Origin: an uncultured Alphaproteobacteria bacterium
GTDB taxonomy: Bacteria > Pseudomonadota > Alphaproteobacteria > Rhodobacterales > Rhodobacteraceae
Direction: 5' to 3'
DNA length: 64,000 nucleotides
NCBI GenBank assembly: GCA_902578545.1
Contig: CACHDI010000004.1
Span: forward strand, 62,001 to 126,000
The notes under the pieces were generated by a model, which was not told the origin of the DNA, did not search any database, and saw nothing but the letters and a program-made list of their open reading frames with translations. The translations under genes and the position numbers were made by a program. This document shows positions 29,188 to 38,589 of the stretch, in pieces (the stretch's first letter is position 1; every line of letters starts with the position of its first letter).

Positions 29188-29769
29188 TCAACTATTGAAA
29201 GTACCATATTTTAAGAATTCCTCCCAATTTTTTAGTTTAGGAAACTTATTAAATTCTGCAGAATTATCATTAGTAAAATGGAGCTTTTGTTTAAATTTCT
29301 CTTTACTAATTGAGATACCACCAAGCGTGTTTAGATGTTTTGATGGGAATTGAGTATCAAAAACTTTAAATCCGCCATAATTTATTTTTGCCATCATTGC
29401 AATTAGTGCAAGTTTTGATGAATTAGGAAAAGTAGAAAACATACTTTCTGCAAAAAAAACACTGCCCAAAGTAAGACCATATAAACCTCCAACTAAAACT
29501 TTATTTCTGCAAACTTCGACTGAGTGAGCAAATCCCATTTGATGAAGAGTAATGAATAAATTATAGATGGTTGAATTTATCCATGTTGTTTTTCTATTAG
29601 CGCAATTATTTATTACTTCTTTAAAGTTTTTATTAAAACTAATACTGAATTCATTCTTCTTTACTATTTTTTTTAATGATTTGGAACAATATACCTTTCC
29701 CACTGGGATTATACCACGTTCATTTGGTATTACCCACTCAATTTCTGGATTATTTTTAGCCATTCCCAT
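29188..29769 (-). CDS. aat: Leucyl/phenylalanyl-tRNA-protein transferase (start codon unclear)
   Basis: Adds leucine or phenylalanine to N-terminal Arg/Lys for the N-end rule pathway, feeding ClpAP. Motifs: PEIEWVIPNERGIIP, TWINSTIY, GHAHSVEVW-type block FAHSVEVCRNKVLVGG LYG-like, and ESMFS. The first canonical start is ATG at 29769, but the conserved AYxxGYFPM segment is encoded in frame just upstream, right after the accC TGA, with no ATG, GTG or TTG. ATT at 29823 is the most plausible rare start, giving about 211 residues. Otherwise the protein starts at its PM motif. See the finding on this region. Confidence 0.85.
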   Translation of the reverse strand: MGMAKNNPEIEWVIPNERGIIPVGKVYCSKSLKKIVKKNEFSISFNKNFKEVINNCANRKTTWINSTIYNLFITLHQMGFAHSVEVCRNKVLVGGLYGLTLGSVFFAESMFSTFPNSSKLALIAMMAKINYGGFKVFDTQFPSKHLNTLGGISISKEKFKQKLHFTNDNSAEFNKFPKLKNWEEFLKYGTFNS

Positions 29770-29841
29770 TGGAAAGTAACCATTAGAATAAGCTATTAAA
29801 ACTTGAACAATATTTAAATTAATATTTTTTTGGATAGTTTT

Positions 29842-31188
29842 TCACTTTTTTTGTTTTTCTAAGAGATTTTCAAGCCAAGAAATATCATAAGAACCATCGA
29901 TAAAGTATTTATTTTTTATTATTAATTTAAATATCTCTGAAGTAGTTGATATCCCGTCTATTATCAATTCTGATAGTGCCCTTTCTAACCTTTGAATTGC
30001 TTCTTGTCTTGTTTCACCATGAATTATCAGTTTACATATCAAGCTGTCATAATAAGGTGGTACAATATAACCTGCATATATTGCACTATCTATTCTAACT
30101 CCTAATCCACCAGGTGCATGATATGTTTCAATTTTTCCTGGAGATGCACTAAATTCCGGAATCTTTTCAGCATTTATTCTACATTCTATTGCATGCCCTT
30201 TCATTTTAAGATCTTCTTGTGTGAATGATAGAGGGTAATTTGATGAGATTTTTAATTGTTCTTTTATTAAATCAACGCCAAAAATTTCTTCAGTTATTGG
30301 GTGTTCTACTTGAATTCTAGTATTCATCTCAATGAAATAAAACTCATTATTAGAATAAAGAAATTCAATTGTTCCTACTCCTGAATATTTTAGTTTAGAA
30401 ATTGCATTAACACAAATTCTACCAATTTTACTTCTTTCATTATTATTTAATACTGTAGATGGTGCTTCCTCAAGTATCTTTTGATGTCTCCTTTGAATAG
30501 AACAGTCTCTTTCTGCTAAATGAACAGCATTTCCTTTTCCATCACCTATAATTTGTATTTCTATATGCTTAGGATTTGTTAGGTATCTTTCTATATAAAC
30601 ATCGTCATTGCCAAATGCTGCATCAGCTTCTTTTTTTGCAGATTTAAAAGCACTCTCTAAACTATTGGAATTTAATACTAGTTTCATTCCTCTGCCACCA
30701 CCACCAGCCGATGCTTTTACGATGAGTGGGAAACCAATTTTAAGAGCTATTTCCTTTGCCTCTTTTAAATTTTTAATAACACCATCAGAACCTGGTACAC
30801 AAGGTACACCAAGCTCTTGCATAGTCTTTTTTGCTGTTACTTTATCTCCCATTAACTCAATATGTTTTGATGATGGACCTACATAAGTTATTTCATGATC
30901 TGATAAAACCTGTGCAAATTTTGGGTTTTCTGATAGAAATCCGTAACCAGGATGAACTGCATCAGCGCCACTAATTTCACAAGCAGCAATTATGTTTGGG
31001 ATTGATAAGTAACTATCTCCGGCTTTTGGTGGACCAATACAAACACTTTCATCGGCCATTCTTACATGCATAGAATTTGTATCGGCAGTTGAATGAATAG
31101 CAACTGTTGAAATTTTTAAGTCTTTGCACGCTCTAATTATTCTCAGAGCTATTTCGCCTCTATTAGCTATCAGAACTTTCTTTAGCAT
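29842..31188 (-). CDS. accC: Acetyl-CoA carboxylase, biotin carboxylase subunit
   Basis: ATP-grasp enzyme that carboxylates biotin on AccB, first half of malonyl-CoA synthesis. Motifs: KVLIANRGEIALR at the N-terminus, HPGYGFLSEN, the glycine-rich ATP loop KASAGGGGRGMK, RDCSIQRRHQK and EMNTRIQVEHPITE. 448 residues is exact for the family. It is six bases from accB; aat continues in the same frame after its TGA stop. accA and accD are elsewhere. Confidence 0.97.
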   Translation of the reverse strand: MLKKVLIANRGEIALRIIRACKDLKISTVAIHSTADTNSMHVRMADESVCIGPPKAGDSYLSIPNIIAACEISGADAVHPGYGFLSENPKFAQVLSDHEITYVGPSSKHIELMGDKVTAKKTMQELGVPCVPGSDGVIKNLKEAKEIALKIGFPLIVKASAGGGGRGMKLVLNSNSLESAFKSAKKEADAAFGNDDVYIERYLTNPKHIEIQIIGDGKGNAVHLAERDCSIQRRHQKILEEAPSTVLNNNERSKIGRICVNAISKLKYSGVGTIEFLYSNNEFYFIEMNTRIQVEHPITEEIFGVDLIKEQLKISSNYPLSFTQEDLKMKGHAIECRINAEKIPEFSASPGKIETYHAPGGLGVRIDSAIYAGYIVPPYYDSLICKLIIHGETRQEAIQRLERALSELIIDGISTTSEIFKLIIKNKYFIDGSYDISWLENLLEKQKK

Positions 31189-31193
31189 TGCAA

Positions 31194-31685
31194 CTATTCT
31201 ATTATAACTAAAGGACTATCAAATTCAACTGGTGTAGCGTCATCAATAAGTATTCTTTTTACTATCCCAGATTTAGGAGATGGTATTTGGTTCATAGTTT
31301 TCATTGCTTCTATAATAAATAATGTATCTCCAATATTTACATTTTGTCCAACCTTTATAAAAGGATCAACTCCAGGTTCTGGTGAAAGATATACAGTTCC
31401 AACCATTGGGGATGATATAATACCAGGTTGATTTTTTAATTCGTTAATTTCATCATCAGAGGATGAGCTCATATTTTCAGGGGGTTCTACTTGAGAATTT
31501 ACAACTTTATCAGTTTTTGGTTTTTCATAAACTAAGTTTTTTGCTGTATTTGAAATTTTGATGGATATCTCGGTATCCTCTTTGTATTTCTTTCTGAATT
31601 CAATATCTGTAAGATTTTTTTTTGATGCCAAATCAGCTATTTGTTCCAATAGATTAATATCTTCTTCATATTTTTTGTTTTTCAT
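31194..31685 (-). CDS. accB: Biotin carboxyl carrier protein of acetyl-CoA carboxylase
   Basis: Carries the biotin between AccC and the carboxyltransferase. The biotinylated lysine is K129 in EAMKTMNQI, within a C-terminal lipoyl/biotinyl barrel that starts near [13 protein letters not shown] flexible acidic/proline-containing linker joins it to an N-terminal helical segment of about 60 residues. 163 residues is normal. aroQ, which often precedes accB in alphaproteobacteria, is absent here; a DsbA-like gene is next upstream. Confidence 0.96.
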   Translation of the reverse strand: MKNKKYEEDINLLEQIADLASKKNLTDIEFRKKYKEDTEISIKISNTAKNLVYEKPKTDKVVNSQVEPPENMSSSSDDEINELKNQPGIISSPMVGTVYLSPEPGVDPFIKVGQNVNIGDTLFIIEAMKTMNQIPSPKSGIVKRILIDDATPVEFDSPLVIIE

Positions 31686-31724
31686 ATAAACCTCTGAAAC
31701 ATATCTAATTAAATAATTAATTAA

Positions 31725-32498
31725 TTACTTTTTTTTTCTTAAATTATCAATAATTTCTTGGAGTTGATCAAATGAAATAAATCCTCGAAAAATATTGTCT
31801 CCAATTATGAAAGTTGGCGTTCCATCAATAGAAAGTTTATCAGCTAAAGTAAGGTTTTTTAAAATAACACTGTTAACACTATCTAGATTTAGTTGAGAAT
31901 TAAAGTCTTTAATAGAGGATCCTACTTTTTTTGCAATTTTATTTAAAATTTCAAAATTTAATTGACTATTATGTCTCATTAATTTGTCATAAAATTTTTC
32001 ATAGATTTTAGGTCCATCAACTAAATAAATATTAATTGCAAATTTCGAAGCTAATAAGGAACTTTCTCCTAAAATTGGTAACTCTTTAATTATGTATTTA
32101 ATATCATTATTCTCATTAAGGATATTCATTATAATTTCATGATTTTTTTTACAATATCCACAATTATAATCTATAAACTCAACAATTTTTAATTCACTAT
32201 TTTCGTTTCCAAAAAAATAAGAGTTTGTGTCATCATAGAGTTCAACACTTAAACTTTTAATTGTTTCTTTTTGTTTTTTAATAGAATTTAAATTTTGTTG
32301 CTTTTGAAATAATTCAATAGCTTCAATAACTATTTCTGGATTATCTAAAATATAATTTTTTATTAATTTGTTGATCTCATTTTTTGTTACATTATCAAAA
32401 TTAGAATTTAATAATTCCTGTGAAAATAATGATTGTGATAAATTGATAAAAAATAAAAAAACAAACAAATATTTAAACAAAGTTATAATCCCATTCAA
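31725..32498 (-). CDS. DsbA-family periplasmic thiol:disulfide oxidoreductase
   Basis: Thioredoxin-fold protein with an N-terminal signal (hydrophobic residues about 5-24, cleavage near FSQ), a helical lead of about 60 residues and the active site CGYC at C113-C116 in FIDYNCGYCKKN. The cis-proline loop is GTPTFIIGD. The layout (helical N-terminal extension before the fold) is that of the alphaproteobacterial DsbA/Com1-like group, some of which act as disulfide isomerases. Substrates and partner DsbB are not visible. It sits between rne and accB. Confidence 0.87.
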   Translation of the reverse strand: MNGIITLFKYLFVFLFFINLSQSLFSQELLNSNFDNVTKNEINKLIKNYILDNPEIVIEAIELFQKQQNLNSIKKQKETIKSLSVELYDDTNSYFFGNENSELKIVEFIDYNCGYCKKNHEIIMNILNENNDIKYIIKELPILGESSLLASKFAINIYLVDGPKIYEKFYDKLMRHNSQLNFEILNKIAKKVGSSIKDFNSQLNLDSVNSVILKNLTLADKLSIDGTPTFIIGDNIFRGFISFDQLQEIIDNLRKKK

Positions 32499-32518
32499 AT
32501 AATAAATTCAAAAAAACA

Positions 32519-34960
32519 TTATAGTTTTCTTTCCCACCAGCCACTTTTTGATGTTTTGGTTTCAGCGGTAATTTTTTTATCTGCACTCTTTTCTTGAATT
32601 ATTTCATTTTTATTATTTAAAACTTCTTTTACTTTTTTAACAACTCTCTTTCTTGATTTTTTATTAGAAGAATTATTATTATTTCTATTTAATTCATTAT
32701 CTGAGGCTGATGAATTTTCAGCTATTTCAATAGTTTGTTGAAATTCTACATTATTATTTTTTATTTCAGCTGCTTTTGTTTTTTTATTTTTTTCTTTATT
32801 TTTACTGGAAGCTTTATTTATGATTCTTGGATTGATATTTGTTTCAGTTGAATCGACGTTTATTTTTTCAATTTTTGCGATGTTTGATATTTCTGAATTT
32901 TTAATTGTATTTTTATCATCAGAATTTATTTCATATTTACGAAATTTATTATTTTTTCTTCTACGTCTTTTAGAGTTTTTAGATTTTGTTTCTTTACTAC
33001 CTTCATTTATGTGTAAATTATTTTCTTGTATTATTGATTTATTTGTATCTTCTTTAATATTATTTTTATTACTACTATCAATAGTGATAACATTTGATAA
33101 AGACGGAATTTCGTCAGAATTTATATTATTTTTATTAAACTCAATTGAATAGTTAGGATTATTTAATGTTAAATCAGATATTATAAAAATATTAGTATTA
33201 ATTCCCTTTTCAATTTCAGATAAATATCTCCTTTTTTGATTTAATATATAATTTGCAACATCTACAGGAACTTTTACATTAATCCCTTTTATAGTCTTTT
33301 CTAATTGTAAATTTTCTATTTTTCTTAAAATTGATAGTGATAAGTTCTCATTAGATCTTGTTAGTCCAGTTCCATGACAATTCGTACAAAGCATAGTTGT
33401 TGCTTCAATCATACCATATCTTAATCGTTGACGTGACATTTCAAGTAAGCCGAACGAAGAAATTTTACCAACTTGTATTCTTGCTCTATCAATCTTGAGG
33501 CTGTCTCTTATTCTTTTTTCAACTAAGCTATTATTTTTTCTTTCTTCCATATCAATAAAATCAATTACAATTAACCCTGCTAAATCGCGCATTCTTAGTT
33601 GTCTAGCTATTTCATCAGCTGCTTCGATATTTGTTCTCAATGCAGTTTCTTCTATTCCACTTTCTTTTGTTGCTTTCCCTGAATTTACATCTATTGCTAC
33701 TAATGCTTCTGTTATACCTATAACAATATATCCTCCTGATTTAAGCTGAACAGTAGGATTAAACATCCCAGATAAATATTCTTCAACATTAAAAAAAGAA
33801 AAAATTGGTATCTTGTCATTATACTTTTTGATTTTTTTTGAATGAGTTGGCATGAGCATTTTCATGTACTCTTTAGCCTCATTAAATCCCATATCACCTT
33901 CAACTATTATTTCACTAATATCTTTAGAATATAAATCTCTAATAGTTCTTTTGATAACGCTTCCTTCCTCATAAATTGGACAAGGAGCTATAGATTGGAG
34001 AGTAAGATTTCTTATTTGTTCCCATTGTCTTAAAAGATATTCATAATCTTTTTTTATCTCAGATTTTGTTTTTTTTGCACCCGCTGTTCTTATAATTAAA
34101 CCCATTTTATCAGGAATAGAAAACTCGTTAGCAGTCTCCTTAAGTTTTTTTCTATCTCCTACATTAGTTATTTTTCTTGAAATACCACCACCTCTTGCGG
34201 TATTAGGCATTAATACACAATACCTGCCAGCTAAAGAAATATACGTTGTAAGTGCAGCCCCTTTGTTACCTCTTTCATCTTTAACTACTTGTATTAAAAG
34301 AACTTGTCTTACTTTAATAACTTCTTGGATTTTATATTTATTTTTATTATAAAATTTTTTTTGTTTTGTAAGCCTGGATAAATTAGACGTATCTTGCGTA
34401 GGCGAAATTGGTTTAGTTTTAATCGGTTCATAATTATAACTTAAGTCTGAGCTAAAATTGTCTAATTCTTTGAATTCAACAATAATTTTTTCTTCTTTTT
34501 CATCTGAATGAAAACTTAGTGTTCGATTAATATCTTCAATATTATCAACACTTAAGATTTTTTGAATTTGAGATAAATCTTCTGAAGAAAAAATTTCATT
34601 TTCATGTGAATTAAGGTTATCTTTATCTTCATTTGTATATTCAACTTCGATACAATTATTTTTTTCATCCTCTAATTCGAATGTATTTTCTAAAAGTAAT
34701 TTCTTATCAGCTATAGGGATTTGGTAATAATCAGGATGAATTTCAGAGAAAGCTAAAAAACCATGTCGATTTCCACCGTAATCTAAAAAGGCAGCTTGAA
34801 GTGATGGCTCAACCCTTGTGACTTTTGCTAAATAAATATTTCCAGCAATTTGTTTTTTATTAATTGACTCAAAATCAAATTCTTCTACTTGTTGATTATT
34901 TAAAAGTACAATCCTTGTTTCTTCTTGATGAGAAGCGTCTATAAGCAATTTTTTTTGCAT
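32519..34960 (-). CDS. rne: Ribonuclease E
   Basis: Endoribonuclease of mRNA decay and RNA processing, scaffold of the degradosome. An S1 domain (about 36-85 and 205-250) is interrupted by an acidic low-complexity insertion of about 120 residues, as in alphaproteobacterial RNase E. The catalytic aspartates are D424 (VAIDVNSG) and D467 (VIDFID), and the zinc-link is C525/C528 (CTNCHGTG). Residues from about 620 on are a disordered Lys/Asn/Glu-rich tail ending in GWWERKL. 813 residues. The 385-bp upstream spacer contains three dyads that may belong to a regulatory leader. Confidence 0.95.
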   Translation of the reverse strand: MQKKLLIDASHQEETRIVLLNNQQVEEFDFESINKKQIAGNIYLAKVTRVEPSLQAAFLDYGGNRHGFLAFSEIHPDYYQIPIADKKLLLENTFELEDEKNNCIEVEYTNEDKDNLNSHENEIFSSEDLSQIQKILSVDNIEDINRTLSFHSDEKEEKIIVEFKELDNFSSDLSYNYEPIKTKPISPTQDTSNLSRLTKQKKFYNKNKYKIQEVIKVRQVLLIQVVKDERGNKGAALTTYISLAGRYCVLMPNTARGGGISRKITNVGDRKKLKETANEFSIPDKMGLIIRTAGAKKTKSEIKKDYEYLLRQWEQIRNLTLQSIAPCPIYEEGSVIKRTIRDLYSKDISEIIVEGDMGFNEAKEYMKMLMPTHSKKIKKYNDKIPIFSFFNVEEYLSGMFNPTVQLKSGGYIVIGITEALVAIDVNSGKATKESGIEETALRTNIEAADEIARQLRMRDLAGLIVIDFIDMEERKNNSLVEKRIRDSLKIDRARIQVGKISSFGLLEMSRQRLRYGMIEATTMLCTNCHGTGLTRSNENLSLSILRKIENLQLEKTIKGINVKVPVDVANYILNQKRRYLSEIEKGINTNIFIISDLTLNNPNYSIEFNKNNINSDEIPSLSNVITIDSSNKNNIKEDTNKSIIQENNLHINEGSKETKSKNSKRRRRKNNKFRKYEINSDDKNTIKNSEISNIAKIEKINVDSTETNINPRIINKASSKNKEKNKKTKAAEIKNNNVEFQQTIEIAENSSASDNELNRNNNNSSNKKSRKRVVKKVKEVLNNKNEIIQEKSADKKITAETKTSKSGWWERKL

Positions 34961-35345
34961 AAAATACCACCTGTGAAATCTTCATAATTTATCCATTGTG
35001 TTTTTACTATAAAATTAATGATTTCACTTTCTAAATGTGATTAATTAAAACTATAATACTCATTCAATTTTAATTATTTTAATAATTTTATTTAATCACA
35101 AATAATGTTAAAATTAATCTGATAATATCAGATAGCTAAAATATAAAGTTCTTTGAACTTTTTAAAATTAACAATAAAATTGTTAACAATAGAATTCCTT
35201 TAATATATTAATAAGAGCTTGTACCATATATGATAGTTAATAATAAATTTATTTACAACTTCAAATTACATTAGAGTAAATATTAGTAGTTTATTTTTTT
35301 TATTAACTTGTATTTTTTTAAGTATATCTTTTTACCATAAGTATC
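34961..35345. other. 385-bp divergent spacer between rne and the GT51 gene
   Basis: No open frame of note. It is very AT-rich and must hold the promoters for rne (-) and the GT51 gene (+), though no single pair of -35/-10 hexamers stands out. Its centre holds three short dyads at 35119-35186, equidistant (about 160 bp) from both start codons. Seen directly; function unknown. Confidence 0.6.
35119..35186. repeat. Three consecutive short dyads upstream of rne
   Basis: CTGAT-N3-ATCAG (35119-35131), AAAGTTC-N3-GAACTTT (35145-35161) and TTAACAAT-N3-ATTGTTAA (35168-35186), all perfect arms with exactly three-base centres. They could be hairpins in a long rne leader, as RNase E autoregulates through its 5' leader in enteric bacteria, or protein operators. 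The second and third have arms long enough to be unlikely by chance alone even in AT-rich DNA. Confidence 0.5.
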
Positions 35346-37394
35346 ATGAGTTTAATAAAGAAAATATTTATTCCATTGGTTTTATTTAATCTAATTTCAA
35401 TTATTTTGTTTTATAATGCATATGCATATTATAATAAAAATTTGCCTAATATTCATGAAATAATAAATTATAAACCAAAAACAATTACAAAAATTTATGA
35501 TAAAAATAATAAGTTGATTGGGTTATTTTTTGATGAAAAAAGAGAATTTAGGAATATTAATAAAATACCACCAACAATAATATATGCTTTTATAAGTGCA
35601 GAGGATAAAAATTTTTTTAACCACCGTGGATATGATCCTTTTGGCTATTTTAAAGCAATTATAAGTTTTTTAAGAGATGGGAAATTAAGAGGTGCATCGA
35701 CTATAACGCAGCAAATAACTAAGGGATTTTTATTATCTGGTGAAAGAACCTTTGAAAGAAAAATTAAAGAATTTATTTTAGCTTTACGTTTAGAAAATGC
35801 TTTATCAAAAAGTCAAATATTAGAACTTTACTTAAATGAAGTTTATTTAGGTGAAAACTCTTATGGAGTGGTAGCAGCTTCAAATACATACTTTGCAAAA
35901 GATCTTAATGAACTGACTCCAGGTGAAGCTGCTTTTTTAGCCTCTCTACCAAAATCACCAGATCAGTATAATCCTAAGATAAATATTACAAATGCAATTA
36001 ATCGAAGAAATTTTGTATTAAAAGAGATGTTTCAAAATAGATATATAAATGAAACAGTTTTTAATAATGAATTGAAAAAAGGACTAATTACAAATTTAAG
36101 TAATAATTATAAAGATAAAAATAATTATAGATTGCTTGAGGGTTTTTTAGCAGATGAAATCAGATTAGATTTAAACTATCTTTTTGATAATAATTTTCTG
36201 TCTACTAATGATGTAAAAATTAATACTAGTTTAGACTATGATCTTCAAATAAAATCTAACAAAACATTAAATAATGAATTAATAACTTTAGATAGAAAAA
36301 ATAATTTTATACAACCACCTATTAAATCTTTAGGATCATTTAACTTTGATTTTAAAGATTGGAAGGAAATATTACAAAATTTTGATAAACAGAAAATTAT
36401 TTCAAGTTGGGATTTAGGTATAATTGCAAAAATAGAAAATAACGACTTCTATTTAAAAACAAAAAATTTTGAAAATTTGTTTAAGTTACATTTTCCATAT
36501 TTGATAAATCCTTCTTTTTCTATTGGAGATATTGTTTATTATAAAATTGACAAGAATAGCGGTAGATTTATCTATCAGCAAGTGCCCAATTTTGATGGTG
36601 GTGTTTTAATTTTAGAAAGAGATACCAATAAAATTCTATCCTTAAATGGAGGTTTTAATTACTTTACAAGTGGTCTTAATATGGTCACAGAAAAAAAACA
36701 GAATTTGAAAAAAGCGTTATTTCCTTTTTTTAATTTTCTGATACTTGATCAAAGAGTATTATCGTCTTCTTATGTAGATATGAAATCAAATTTAAATATA
36801 CCAAAAAAGTTAAAAAATAAAACTAAATCAAAAAATTATAATGAAAACAGTAATTTAATTGTATTTAATAAAAAGGATATTAATGAATTAAGTTTAAATC
36901 TTATTTCAAATATTAAAAACAGCAATCTAATGATTAACAACGAAAAAGAAATTATCTTTAATTCGGAAATATCATTATTTGATTTGATGTCTTATTACAG
37001 AGTTTTGCTCAGTAAAAATTTACCACCCAATATCAAACTAATTGAAAAAGTATATACTAGTGAAAAAGAAATCTTTAATTTTAAAGATTTAAATCAAAAA
37101 AATCATAAATCAAATGAAATAGTAGGAAAAAAATTACTTGACGATAAGGAAATTGTTAATTTTTTAAATCTTCAAAGTTTTTTTATAGAAAATTCTGAAA
37201 CAAAATCAAACAATAAAAATTTTTATGGATGGAATATCCATGATGAAAAAAGAGGGTTTACTATATTCATAGGTTTTAATAGTCAAAAAATTATAGGATG
37301 TTATATAAGTCAAATAAATATGAATAAAAAATATTATGATAGTGATAATTTAATTAATAATTCTTGTGTAAATGTAGTAAAAAAACTACTTTAA
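35346..37394 (+). CDS. Class A PBP homologue: GT51 peptidoglycan glycosyltransferase with degenerate transpeptidase domain
   Basis: Membrane-anchored (residues about 8-28) peptidoglycan polymerase. The GT51 domain looks intact: catalytic E86 in SAEDKNFFNHRGYDP, GASTITQQ (116-123), KIKEFILALRLE and ELYLNEVYLG. The remainder follows class A PBP (PBP1A) order, including FDGGVLILE, but the active-site serine motif SxxK is replaced by KQNLKKALFPF (451-461) and KTG by SETKSN (617-622); an SxN-like SLN remains at 516-518. It is probably a glycosyltransferase that no longer binds penicillin. 682 residues is shorter than usual PBP1A (about 800). No frameshift is visible. Confidence 0.88.
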   Translation: MSLIKKIFIPLVLFNLISIILFYNAYAYYNKNLPNIHEIINYKPKTITKIYDKNNKLIGLFFDEKREFRNINKIPPTIIYAFISAEDKNFFNHRGYDPFGYFKAIISFLRDGKLRGASTITQQITKGFLLSGERTFERKIKEFILALRLENALSKSQILELYLNEVYLGENSYGVVAASNTYFAKDLNELTPGEAAFLASLPKSPDQYNPKINITNAINRRNFVLKEMFQNRYINETVFNNELKKGLITNLSNNYKDKNNYRLLEGFLADEIRLDLNYLFDNNFLSTNDVKINTSLDYDLQIKSNKTLNNELITLDRKNNFIQPPIKSLGSFNFDFKDWKEILQNFDKQKIISSWDLGIIAKIENNDFYLKTKNFENLFKLHFPYLINPSFSIGDIVYYKIDKNSGRFIYQQVPNFDGGVLILERDTNKILSLNGGFNYFTSGLNMVTEKKQNLKKALFPFFNFLILDQRVLSSSYVDMKSNLNIPKKLKNKTKSKNYNENSNLIVFNKKDINELSLNLISNIKNSNLMINNEKEIIFNSEISLFDLMSYYRVLLSKNLPPNIKLIEKVYTSEKEIFNFKDLNQKNHKSNEIVGKKLLDDKEIVNFLNLQSFFIENSETKSNNKNFYGWNIHDEKRGFTIFIGFNSQKIIGCYISQINMNKKYYDSDNLINNSCVNVVKKLL

Positions 37395-37479
37395 TAGTAT
37401 TCTATTTTATATTTTTAATTAAAAAAATAAGTATTTAAGTATCTATTTAGCTTATTGTTCAAAATTTTACGGTTCTTAA

Positions 37480-38580
37480 ATGAAATCTGAAATTCAAGAA
37501 TTAATCAATTTGATACAAAAATCCTTAAATTTATTTTCTGAAAGAAAAAATTTAAAAGATTTAAAAAGTAGATTAGCAGAACTTGAAACAATATCTAATA
37601 ATCCAGATTTTTGGAAAAACTCCAATAAAGCAAAAGTTATTATGAAGGAAAAGCAATCTATTGAGAAAAATATCTCTACTTATCAAAATTTAAAACAAAA
37701 TTTAAATGATAATATTGAAATCTATAAACTAGCCATTGATGAAAATGATTTTGATATACAAAGTGAAATAGAAAATAATTTTTTGGAACTTAAATCTATT
37801 GCTCTCAGTGCAGAGAGAGAAGCATTGATGGATGGTGAAATTGATGAAAATGATACATTTTTAGAAATTAATGCTGGTGCTGGAGGAACTGAAAGTTGTG
37901 ACTGGGCATTCATGATATCTAGAATGTATTTAAGGTGGTCCGAAAGGAAAGGTTTTAAAATAGAATTGTTATCACAAAATTATGGTGATGAAGCAGGTAT
38001 TAAGTCTGTAGCTTATAAAATAAAAGGACTTAACGCTTATGGTTGGTTGAAAGTTGAAAGTGGAGTTCACAGATTAGTTAGGATATCTCCATTTGATAGC
38101 TCAGCGAGGAGGCACACTTCATTTTGCTCAGTTTGGGTATATCCTGTTATAGACGAAAGTTTTGAAATAGAAATAAATCCCTCTGATGTTCGAGTTGATA
38201 CTTATAGATCTTCTGGAGCTGGTGGACAACATGTTAATACAACTGATTCAGCAGTACGAATTACACATCTACCTACAGGAATTGTTGTTACAAGTTCTGA
38301 AAAATCACAACACCAGAATAGAGCAAACTGCATGATGGCCCTAAAATCGAGGTTATTTGATTTAGAGCTCAAAAAAATGAATGAGGATATTCAAGTAGCA
38401 CATAATTCAAAAGGCGATGCAGGTTGGGGAAATCAGATCAGATCTTATATTCTTCACCCTTATCAAATGGTAAAAGACTTGAGAACTAATTATGAAACTT
38501 CTGATACTCAAGGCGTTTTAGATGGAAAAATTGATGAATTTATTTTAAATGCACTTGCAAAAAGAATAAATAGCAAGTAA
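37480..38580 (+). CDS. prfB: Peptide chain release factor 2
   Basis: Recognises UAA and UGA and triggers peptide release. The stop-recognition tripeptide SPF lies in RISPFDSS and the GGQ catalytic motif in SSGAGGQHVN. The N-terminal domain of coiled helices is complete. The gene is read in one frame over its full 366 codons, so the programmed +1 frameshift of the enteric gene is absent. The codon UGA is used as a stop elsewhere in the window (for example accC), consistent with a needed RF2. Confidence 0.97.
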   Translation: MKSEIQELINLIQKSLNLFSERKNLKDLKSRLAELETISNNPDFWKNSNKAKVIMKEKQSIEKNISTYQNLKQNLNDNIEIYKLAIDENDFDIQSEIENNFLELKSIALSAEREALMDGEIDENDTFLEINAGAGGTESCDWAFMISRMYLRWSERKGFKIELLSQNYGDEAGIKSVAYKIKGLNAYGWLKVESGVHRLVRISPFDSSARRHTSFCSVWVYPVIDESFEIEINPSDVRVDTYRSSGAGGQHVNTTDSAVRITHLPTGIVVTSSEKSQHQNRANCMMALKSRLFDLELKKMNEDIQVAHNSKGDAGWGNQIRSYILHPYQMVKDLRTNYETSDTQGVLDGKIDEFILNALAKRINSK

Positions 38581-38589
38581 CTCAAAAAT

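Noticed and set aside
29185-29201. Hairpin CTTTCAA-N3-TTGAAAG between convergent mlaD and aat as a terminator
   Set aside because: The stem is AT-rich and neither side is followed by a T run; it overlaps the end of aat, so it may be coincidental.
29842-29844. TGA between accC and aat as a read-through or selenocysteine codon giving a fusion protein
   Set aside because: AccC ends at the normal family length of 448 at this codon and no SECIS-like structure follows; reinitiation is simpler.
37480-38580. Possible programmed frameshift in prfB
   Set aside because: The gene is a single uninterrupted frame with both SPF and GGQ motifs; no in-frame TGA occurs near codon 25.
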